Assembly (NCBI RefSeq): GCF_013408555.1
Contig: NZ_JACBZN010000001.1
Span: 186,001 to 250,000, forward strand
Source of the DNA: Aeromicrobium tamlense
Lineage (GTDB): Bacteria > Actinomycetota > Actinomycetes > Propionibacteriales > Nocardioidaceae
DNA length: 64,000 nt
Reading direction: 5' to 3'
Shown: in pieces, positions 56,270-64,000 of the stretch
How the letters are laid out: each line of letters starts with the position of its first letter
How positions within the stretch are numbered: position 1 is the first letter of the stretch
Program-made: the position numbers and the translations under genes
The notes under the pieces: generated by a model
Databases searched by the model: none
The model's input: the letters and a program-made list of their open reading frames with translations, nothing else
What the model was told of the DNA's origin: nothing

Positions 56270-57823
56270 GTGAGCCACGTGTGGTCCGACGAGATCGACG
56301 AGATCTCGCGCCGGAAGCAGCTGGCCGAATTGCTCGGCGGCGAGGACAAGATCCGTCGCCAGCACGAGGCCGGGCGCAGCACCGTGCGCGAGCGGATCAC
56401 CGATCTGCTCGACGCCGACTCCTTCGAGGAGATCGGCGGCATGGCCGGCTTCGCGACGTACGCCGAGGACGGCTCGACCGTTGCGGTGATGCCCGCGAAC
56501 TTCCTCTTCGGCCTGGGTGAGATCGACGGCCGGCGCGTCGCGCTCGGCGCCGACGACTTCACGATCCGCGGCGGCGCCGCCGACGCGTCGATCATGGCGA
56601 AGCAGGTCGACTCCGAGCGCCTCGCGGGCGCGCTGCGCGTGCCGCTGGTCCGCCTCGTCGAGGGCACCGGCGGTGGCGGCAGCGTCCGGATGATCGAGGA
56701 CGCCGGCTACACCTACGTGCCCGCGAACCCGGGCTGGGACGCGCTCGTCGACAACCTCTCGCTGGTCCCCGTCGTGGCCGCCTGCATGGGCCCCGTCGCG
56801 GGTCTCGGTGCCGGTCGCGTGGCGATGAGCCACTTCAGCGTCCTCATCGAGGGCATCTCGCAGATGTTCGTGGCCGGCCCGCCGGTCGTGAAGCACGCCA
56901 CCGGCGAGAACCTCACCAAGGAGGAGCTCGGCGGCGCCGACGTGCACCGCCGCAGCGGCGCGATCGACCGGATCGTCCCCGACGAGAAGGCCGCGCTGCA
57001 GGCCGTCCGCGACTTCCTGTCCTACCTGCCGTCGAGCGTGCACGGACTGCCGCCGGTCGTCGAGGCCGTCGCCCCCGCGACAGGCGCCGAGGGCCTGGCC
57101 GACGTCGTGCCGCGCAACCGTCGCCAGCCCTACCGCCTGCGCACGATCCTCGACGCGATCTTCGACGGCGGCTCGAACTTCGAGTACGCCGGCTACGGCG
57201 CCTCGGTCTACACGGGCCTGGCCCGGCTCGACGGACACCCGGTCGGCGTCGTCGCCACCGACCCGTACAAGGGCGCCACCATGACGCCCAACGGCGCCGA
57301 CGCGCTGACCCGCCTGATCGACCTGTGCGAGACGTTCCACCTGCCGATCGTCAGCCTCACCGACCAGGCCGGCATGATGATCGGCCTGCAGGCCGAGAAG
57401 TCGGCCTCGATCCGTCGCGGCGCCCGCGCCGTGGTCGCGGCCTACCAGGCCCGCGTGCCGATGGCCGAGATCATCGTGCGCCGGGTGTTCGGCGTCGGCG
57501 GCGCCGGCCAGATCAACCGCCACCGCTTCAACCGCCAGTGGGCCTGGCCCTCGGGTGACTGGGGCTCGCTGCCCGTCGAGGGCGGCGTCGAGGCCGCCTA
57601 CCGCGCCGATCTCGAGGCCTCGGACGACCCCGAGGCGCTCATGGCCGACATCCACCAGCGACTCGAGGCCGCCCGCTCGCCGTTCCGCACGGCCGAGCGC
57701 TACGGCGTCGCCGACCTCATCGACCCGCGCCGCTCGCGCGAGGTGCTCACCCGCTGGGTGCGCGACGCCTACCGCGTGATCCCCGAGCAGGTCGGTCCGC
57801 CGTCCTTCGGAACGAGGCCCTGA
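56270..57823 (+). CDS. Acyl-CoA carboxylase carboxyltransferase subunit
   Basis: A 517-residue PccB/AccD-type carboxyltransferase that moves CO2 from carboxybiotin to an acyl-CoA. Crotonase-like halves are seen with GGAADASIMAKQ, GTGGGGSVRMIEDAG, GPVAGLGAGRVAMSHF and, in the second half, LTDQAGMMIGLQAEKSASIRRGARAVVAAYQA. The start is a GTG at 56270 after GAGGGG. The biotin carrier at 55853 is the likely partner. It heads an operon with an acyl-CoA ligase and a peptide-type ABC importer, controlled by two operator types. Confidence 0.9.
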   Translation: MSHVWSDEIDEISRRKQLAELLGGEDKIRRQHEAGRSTVRERITDLLDADSFEEIGGMAGFATYAEDGSTVAVMPANFLFGLGEIDGRRVALGADDFTIRGGAADASIMAKQVDSERLAGALRVPLVRLVEGTGGGGSVRMIEDAGYTYVPANPGWDALVDNLSLVPVVAACMGPVAGLGAGRVAMSHFSVLIEGISQMFVAGPPVVKHATGENLTKEELGGADVHRRSGAIDRIVPDEKAALQAVRDFLSYLPSSVHGLPPVVEAVAPATGAEGLADVVPRNRRQPYRLRTILDAIFDGGSNFEYAGYGASVYTGLARLDGHPVGVVATDPYKGATMTPNGADALTRLIDLCETFHLPIVSLTDQAGMMIGLQAEKSASIRRGARAVVAAYQARVPMAEIIVRRVFGVGGAGQINRHRFNRQWAWPSGDWGSLPVEGGVEAAYRADLEASDDPEALMADIHQRLEAARSPFRTAERYGVADLIDPRRSREVLTRWVRDAYRVIPEQVGPPSFGTRP

Positions 57824-57824
57824 C

Positions 57825-59501
57825 ATGGCTCCGTACCAGTCCGCCGCCGAGCTCGAGTCGCGCCTGGAGTTCGACTTCGCCACGGCCGTGGACGCCCTCG
57901 ACCACCACGCGGAGCACGACGCCGACCGCCTCGCCGTCCTGTACGGCGAGACGGGCGAGCGCTTCACCTACGCCGAGTTCGCCGAGATCACCGACCACGC
58001 CGCCGGCAACCTCGCCGCGCTCGGCGTGCAGCCGGGGGAGCGCGTCAGCATCCTGACGACCCAGCCCCTGGTGTCGGCCGTGCTGATGTACGCGCTGTGG
58101 AAGGCCGGTGCCGTCTACGCCCCGGTGAACTTCCAGTACACCGGCGACCTGCTGGCGTACCAGCTCAACGACACCGCGCCCGCCGTGCTGTTCGTCGACC
58201 GCGCGATGCACGAGCGCGTCACGTCCCTCGGCGACCGGCTGGGCTGCGCGCCGAAGGTCGTCGTCATCGACGGCCTGCGCGACGGCGAGCTGGGCGAGCT
58301 GGTCAAGCCGGCACCACGACCGGCCGTCCACGTCGAGTTCGACGACCCGGCCAACGTCATCTACACGTCGGGCACCACGGGTCCCTCGAAGGGCGTCGTC
58401 CAGTCGCACCGCTGGGTCAACCAGTACTGCTGGGTCGGCCGCCGCACGCTGACCCGCGACGACGTCGTCTACAACGACCTGCCGATGTACCACGTCGGCG
58501 GCGCGCACTTCAACGTCGTGCGGGCGCTGTGGACCGGCGCCTCGGTGAGCCTGTGGGACCGCTTCAGCCCCAACGACTTCTGGCGCCGCGTCAAGGAGAC
58601 CGGGTGCACCACCGCGGTGCTGCTGGACGTCATGACGCCGTGGCTGCTCAACGCCGAGCCGCGCGACGACGACCGTCGCAACCCGCTCAACAAGGTGCAC
58701 ATGCAGCCGCTGCCGGCCAACCATCACGACTTCGCGCTGCGATTCGGCATCGACTTCGTGACGTCCGGGTTCGGGCAGTCCGAGTCGGGCAACCCGCTCG
58801 TGACCCTGACCGAGCAGACCGGCCCGGGGGAGGGCACCCCGGACGACCTCTACCGGGGGCTGACGCACGCCGAGCTGCGGCAGGTGTTCGAGGACGACGG
58901 CCTGCTCGTCCTGCAGGGCACCGACCCGATGCCGAAGGGAATCATGGGCAAGCCCACCCCCTTCCTCGAGGTCGCGATCCTCGACGAGCGCGACCGCATC
59001 TGCGCCGACGGCGTGGTCGGCCAGCTGGCGATGCGTCCGCGGCTGCCCTCGCTCATCCACGAGGAGTACCTCGCCAAGCCCGAGGCGACCGTCAAGGCCT
59101 GGCGGAACCTGTGGTTCCACACCGGCGACGCGGCCGTGCGCGACCAGGACGGCGTCTTCACGTACATCGACCGCATGGGCGACCGCATCCGCGTCCGCGG
59201 CGAGAACATCTCGGGATTCCACATCGAGGAGATGCTCGTGAAGCACCCCTCGCTCGCCCTGGCCGCGGTCATCGCCGTGCCCAGCGGCGAGGGCGAGGAG
59301 GACGACGTCGTCGCCTTCGTGGAGGTGGCCGAAGGCCACACGTTCGATCGCGCCGCGATCGAGCAGCACTGTCTCGACACGATGCCGAAGTTCATGCGGC
59401 CGCGTGACGTGATCCCGGTGGAACAGATCCCCCGGACCCCCACCAACAAGATCGAGAAGTACAAGCTGCGCAAGCAGTGGACGGAAGGACAGGCATCATG
59501 A
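57825..59501 (+). CDS. Acyl-CoA ligase (CaiC-like class I adenylate-forming)
   Basis: A 558-residue ligase with phosphate loop YTSGTTGPSKG, GFGQSESGNPL in place of the usual YGxTE, HTGDAAVRDQDGVFTYIDR, the hinge RMGDRIRVRGENISGFHIEE and the C-terminal Lys region TPTNKIEKYKLRKQW. It resembles crotonobetaine/carnitine-CoA ligases by these motifs, but the substrate is not fixed. It starts 1 bp after the carboxyltransferase stop and its stop overlaps the next start (ATGA). Confidence 0.87.
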   Translation: MAPYQSAAELESRLEFDFATAVDALDHHAEHDADRLAVLYGETGERFTYAEFAEITDHAAGNLAALGVQPGERVSILTTQPLVSAVLMYALWKAGAVYAPVNFQYTGDLLAYQLNDTAPAVLFVDRAMHERVTSLGDRLGCAPKVVVIDGLRDGELGELVKPAPRPAVHVEFDDPANVIYTSGTTGPSKGVVQSHRWVNQYCWVGRRTLTRDDVVYNDLPMYHVGGAHFNVVRALWTGASVSLWDRFSPNDFWRRVKETGCTTAVLLDVMTPWLLNAEPRDDDRRNPLNKVHMQPLPANHHDFALRFGIDFVTSGFGQSESGNPLVTLTEQTGPGEGTPDDLYRGLTHAELRQVFEDDGLLVLQGTDPMPKGIMGKPTPFLEVAILDERDRICADGVVGQLAMRPRLPSLIHEEYLAKPEATVKAWRNLWFHTGDAAVRDQDGVFTYIDRMGDRIRVRGENISGFHIEEMLVKHPSLALAAVIAVPSGEGEEDDVVAFVEVAEGHTFDRAAIEQHCLDTMPKFMRPRDVIPVEQIPRTPTNKIEKYKLRKQWTEGQAS

Positions 59502-61015
59502 AGATTCGATCCCTCGGAGGAGCCGTCGTCGCGACGCTGCTTCTCTCCTTCGTCGCCGCCTGCGGTGGCGGAGGCGACGACTCCGGCGACTCCGACCGCG
59601 CGCTGCGCGTGGCGGCGGTGTCCGACGCGTCGTCGCTCGACCCGATCCGCGGCAACGCGGGCACGGACCACGTGCTGATCTACCCCCTCTACGACACGCT
59701 CATCTCGTACGACAAGGGCCTCGAGGCCCAGCCCGGCCTGGCCGAGTCGTGGGAGCAGAAGTCCCCGACCGAGCTCACGCTGAAGCTGCGCGAGGGCGTC
59801 ACGTTCCACGACGGCGAGCCGTTCAACGCCGAGGCCGTCGTCTACAACTTCGAGCGCGCGAAGGGCGAGGGCTCCAACATCCAGGCCGACCTCGCCTCGG
59901 TCGACTCGGTCACCGCGGACGACGAGTACACGGTCACCTACAAGCTCAACGGCCCCGACGCCTCGCTGCTGCTCGTGCTGGCCGACCGCGCCGGCATGAT
60001 GGTCTCGCCCAAGGCGGCCGAGGCCGCCGGTGGCGACCTGAGCACCAAGCCCGTCGGTGCCGGCGGCTGGGAGTTCGTCGAGTGGAAGCGCGGCTCCGTC
60101 ATCAAGGTGAAGCGCTACGAGGACTACTGGGACAAGGACGCCGAGCGCGTCTCGGCGATCAACTTCAACATCATGCCGGACCCCAAGACCCGTGTGACCT
60201 CGCTGCGCTCGGGCCAGCAGGACGTCGTCATGGACGTCTCGCCCTCGGACGCCGACGGCCTCGAGAAGGCCAACAACGTCGAGGTCAGCGACACCCCGCG
60301 CGTCAACGTCAACCAGGTGTACCTGAACCGCGACTCCGAGGAGCTCGGCGACCCGAACGTCCGCAAGGCCCTCTCGCTGGCCATCGACCGTGAGGCCCTC
60401 CTCAAGAGCGCCTACTTCGGTCGTGGCTCGGTCGCCAACGGCGCCCTGCCGAGCGACTACTGGGCGGCTCCGCCGGAGTCGGTGAAGTCCGAGTACGACC
60501 CGGACGAGGCCAAGAAGCTGCTCGCCGCGGCCGGCAAGACCGACCTGTCGTTCCCGATGATCGTCAACGCCGACTCCGCCACCGTGCGCGTCGCCGAGAT
60601 CCTCAAGCAGCAGTGGTCCGAGGTCGGCGTCAACGTCGACATCCAGCCGCTCGAGGTCGTCCAGGGCACGAGCGACTACTTCAACGACCGCAAGACGCCC
60701 GCCTACCTGTCGCAGTGGACGGGTCGCCCCGACCCGGCCATGACGTACCGCCTGCTGTTCTCGGCCGACGGCTACTTCAACACGTCGGACCAGTGGACCC
60801 CGGGTCTCGAGGCCGCGCTGGAGAAGGCCGACGAGTCCACCGAGCCCGCCGAGCGCAAGCCCGGCCTCGACGAGGCCGCCGAGGCGGTCTTCGCCGACAC
60901 GTCGTTCTTCCCGCTCGTGTTCGGCAACTCCATCGTCGGTCTGAGCGACGACGTCAAGGGCTTCGAGGGCAACCTGCTCGGCAAGCCGAAGTTCATCGGG
61001 GTCACCCTCGGCTGA
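59498..61015 (+). CDS. ABC importer substrate-binding lipoprotein (family 5), receptor D
   Basis: A 505-residue receptor. Signal peptide KIRSLGGAVVATLLLSFVAAC ends in a lipobox, Cys at about residue 22. The family 5 fold is plain (ASSLDPIRGNAGTDH, LREGVTFHDGEPFNAEAVVYNFERAK, GAGGWEFVEWKRGS, VRKALSLAIDREALL). It lacks the extra cysteines of receptors A-C and belongs to a different branch. The ATG at 59498 follows GGAAGGA. Its own ATPase and permease genes follow directly. Confidence 0.92.
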   Translation: MKIRSLGGAVVATLLLSFVAACGGGGDDSGDSDRALRVAAVSDASSLDPIRGNAGTDHVLIYPLYDTLISYDKGLEAQPGLAESWEQKSPTELTLKLREGVTFHDGEPFNAEAVVYNFERAKGEGSNIQADLASVDSVTADDEYTVTYKLNGPDASLLLVLADRAGMMVSPKAAEAAGGDLSTKPVGAGGWEFVEWKRGSVIKVKRYEDYWDKDAERVSAINFNIMPDPKTRVTSLRSGQQDVVMDVSPSDADGLEKANNVEVSDTPRVNVNQVYLNRDSEELGDPNVRKALSLAIDREALLKSAYFGRGSVANGALPSDYWAAPPESVKSEYDPDEAKKLLAAAGKTDLSFPMIVNADSATVRVAEILKQQWSEVGVNVDIQPLEVVQGTSDYFNDRKTPAYLSQWTGRPDPAMTYRLLFSADGYFNTSDQWTPGLEAALEKADESTEPAERKPGLDEAAEAVFADTSFFPLVFGNSIVGLSDDVKGFEGNLLGKPKFIGVTLG

Positions 61016-61042
61016 GCCGAGGACATCAAGGAGGTGACGGTC

Positions 61043-62022
<980 letters not shown>

Positions 62023-62026
<4 letters not shown>

Positions 62027-63012
62027 CCACACCACTGCTGTCCCTCGAGGACGTCTCGGTCCGGTTCCCCGTGGGCCGCCGGCGTCACGTCACCGCCGTC
62101 GACGGCGTGACGCTGGAGCTGCGGGAGGGCGAGACGCTCGGCCTCATCGGCGAGAGCGGCTCGGGCAAGTCCACCGTGGCGCGCGCCGCGATGGGCCTCG
62201 TGCCGATCAGCGGCGGCACGGTGCGCTGGCGCGGCGAGGACGTCTCGACGTACAACGCCAAGCAGCGCCGGGCGTTCTCGGAGTCGGTGCAGATGGTCTT
62301 CCAGGACCCGCACAGCGCGCTCGACCCGCGCCGCACGATCCTGCAGAGCGTGCGCGAGCCGATGGACGTCATGGGCCGCGGCGACAAGAAGGACCGCGAG
62401 CAGGTCGCCGCGAAGGCCCTCGATGACGTCGGCCTGCCGTCGCAGATGCTCAAGCGCTACCCGCACCAGCTGAGCGGCGGCCAGAAGCAGCGCGCGAACA
62501 TCGCGCGCGCCCTGGTCACCGATCCCAAGGTGCTCGTGTGCGACGAGTCCGTCGCCGCCCTCGACGTGGCCCTGCAGGCCGAGATCCTCAACCTGCTGCA
62601 GGACCTGAAGGCCGAGTACGAGCTCACCGTCCTGTTCATCAGCCACGACCTGTCGGTGGTCAGCTACCTGGCCGACCGCATCAACGTCATGTACCTGGGC
62701 AACATCGTCGAGAACGCCTCGACCGAGTCGCTCGTGGGCCAGGCGCTGCACCCCTACAGCGAGGCGCTGCTCTCGGCCCAGCCGCTCGTGCACGACTCGT
62801 CGGTCGGGCGCCGCATCACGCTGCAGGGCGACATCCCCAGCCCGCTCAACCCGCCGCCGGGCTGCCGCTTCAACACGCGCTGCCAGTTCGCGCAGGACCG
62901 CTGCCGCGAGACCAAGCCCGACCTGCTGCCGGTGCTGCCCGGTCACTCGTCGGCCTGCCTGCGCGTGGACGAGCTCTACGGCGAGCGCATCGGGAAGACG
63001 GTGTCGGCATGA
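62023..63012 (+). CDS. Peptide-type ABC importer ATPase (DppF-like)
   Basis: A 329-residue second ATPase with GESGSGKS, LSGGQKQR, VLVCDESVAALD as Walker B (Ser where Pro is usual) and ISHDLS. The C-terminal domain again has cysteines (GCRFNTRCQFAQDRCRE, then ACL). Overlaps of 4 bp on both sides show a tightly coupled operon with the ATPase before it and the permease after it. Confidence 0.92.
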
Positions 63013-63953
63013 GGATCCTGCGCGTGGTGGGCACCTGTCTCCTCTCGGCGATCCCCACCCTCATCCTGGCGACCCTGATCGTCTTCATGCTCCAGCGGCT
63101 CATCCCCGGCGACCCCGCCGTGGCGATCGCCGGCGAGTACGCGACCCCCGAGAACCTCGAGCGCATCCGCCAGGACCTCGGCCTCGACCAGTCGCTCATC
63201 ACGCAGTACCTGACGTGGATCGGCGGCGCCTTCACCGGCGACCTCGGCACCTCGTACCAGACCGGCGAGTCGATCTCGGCGCTCGTGATGCAGCGACTGC
63301 CGCTGACCCTGATCCTCACGACGATGGCGCTCTTCGTGGCCGTCGCGGTCGGCCTGCCGTCGGGCGTCTGGGCCGCGCAGAAGGTCGACACGACCTTCGA
63401 CCGCTTCCTCACCACCGGCGCCACGTTCGGCATCGCGATCCCGAACTTCTGGCTCGGCATGATGCTCATCATCGTCTTCGCGCTGAACCTGGGGTGGTTC
63501 CCCGGCCCGGGCGGCGTGAGTCTGCAGGACGACCCAGCCCAGGCGCTCAAGGGACTCGTGCTGCCGGCCCTCGCCCTGGGCCTGGTCGGCGGCGCCGAGA
63601 TCTGTCGCCAGGTGCGCAGCGCGATGGTCGAGAGCCTCTCGACCGACTACGTGCGCACCCACCGCGCGAAGGGCCTGTCCAACCGCAGCATCGTGTGGAA
63701 GCACGCGCTGAAGAACTCGAGCCTGCCGTTCGCCACCATCATCGGCCTGCAGGTGTCGCGACTCATCGGTGGCGCCGTCGTCGTCGAGGCCGTGTTCGGC
63801 CTGTCCGGCATCGGCTCGCTCGCCGTCGAGGCGACCAACCAGCGTGACTACGGCGTGATCCAGGCGGTCGTGTTCGTCGCCGCCGTGATCGTCCTGTTGA
63901 CGAACCTCATCGTCGACGTCTCGTACCGTCTGCTCGACCCGAGGATCTCCTGA
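63009..63953 (+). CDS. Peptide-type ABC importer permease (DppB-like)
   Basis: A 314-residue membrane protein with RILRVVGTCLLSAIPTLILATLIVFML as first helix, RLIPGDPAVAIAGEYATPENL, and the EAA loop TDYVRTHRAKGLSNRSIVWKHALKN. About six membrane segments. It shares its stop with the start of the following permease. Confidence 0.92.
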   Translation: MRILRVVGTCLLSAIPTLILATLIVFMLQRLIPGDPAVAIAGEYATPENLERIRQDLGLDQSLITQYLTWIGGAFTGDLGTSYQTGESISALVMQRLPLTLILTTMALFVAVAVGLPSGVWAAQKVDTTFDRFLTTGATFGIAIPNFWLGMMLIIVFALNLGWFPGPGGVSLQDDPAQALKGLVLPALALGLVGGAEICRQVRSAMVESLSTDYVRTHRAKGLSNRSIVWKHALKNSSLPFATIIGLQVSRLIGGAVVVEAVFGLSGIGSLAVEATNQRDYGVIQAVVFVAAVIVLLTNLIVDVSYRLLDPRIS

Positions 63954-64000
63954 TGACCGCTGTCGACACCACCGCCAACCTGGCCGCGGGCAACCCCACG
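63953..64000 (+). CDS. Start of a second permease gene (cut by window end)
   Basis: An ATG overlapping the stop of the DppB-like gene opens MTAVDTTANLAAGNPT up to the window end. By position it should be the DppC-like permease of this importer; only 16 codons are visible, so the identity rests on context alone. Confidence 0.6.
   Translation, partial: MTAVDTTANLAAGNPT

Overview
This is high-GC actinobacterial DNA, most like Nocardioidaceae (an Aeromicrobium/Nocardioides-type genome). That placement is inferred from the infA-rpmJ-rpsM-rpsK-rpsD-rpoA-rplQ order, the codon bias and the cysteine-free S4 protein; no rRNA or tRNA gene was seen to confirm it.

Layout. 1-1.6 kb: the end of an M20 peptidase gene and a DUF1330 gene. 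1.6-5.4 kb: the ribosomal/RNA polymerase alpha operon, with a hairpin-rich leader before rpsM and a strong terminator. 5.4-5.6 kb: a cluster of four 17-bp palindromes. 5.6-9.9 kb: two tandem secreted subtilisin-like proteases. 9.9-11.0 kb: DUF3253 and thioesterase genes. 11.1-38.2 kb: a large catabolic cluster with two acyl-CoA ligases, a HAD protein, two SDRs, four acyl-CoA dehydrogenases, an APH-type kinase, two enoyl-CoA hydratase/isomerase proteins, a MaoC hydratase, a thiolase, a peptide-type ABC importer with three paralogous lipoprotein receptors, an MFS exporter and two paralogous TetR regulators. 38.3-40.5 kb: ATP-dependent DNA ligase (ligB) and a conserved hypothetical. 40.5-47.9 kb: an accessory island of lower GC with a DUF4209/HEPN-like protein, an AbiGi-like protein, DUF2750 and orphan genes. 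47.9-55.7 kb: a single-chain acyl-CoA carboxylase, TetR, thioesterase and ligase, interrupted by a one-gene insertion between 29-bp direct repeats, then a third TetR. 55.8-64.0 kb: biotin carrier, carboxyltransferase, acyl-CoA ligase and a second peptide-type ABC importer, cut by the window end.

How it fits together. The cluster encodes separately the three domains fused in human ACAD10 (HAD, APH-type kinase, ACAD), plus ligases and SDRs as in the Pseudomonas levulinate (lva) pathway. The best hypothesis is uptake of an acid or lactone, CoA activation, optional ketone reduction, kinase/ACAD-mediated removal of a 4-hydroxyl group, and beta-oxidation to thiolysis. The substrate is not identified.

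Regulation is the most striking feature. A motif near AACTGAATTCAAGTTCA occurs about ten times, always in intergenic promoter DNA of the 11-38 kb cluster and once 20 kb away before the carboxyltransferase operon. Five of these promoters also carry a CRP-like TGTGA-N6-TCACA palindrome. Two other operator families, TTGAC-N6-GTCAA (four copies) and TAAGC-N4-GCTTA (two copies), lie beside the two TetR genes of the right-hand region. The operon at 56.2 kb carries both the GAATTC motif and the TAAGC motif, joining the two catabolic regions.
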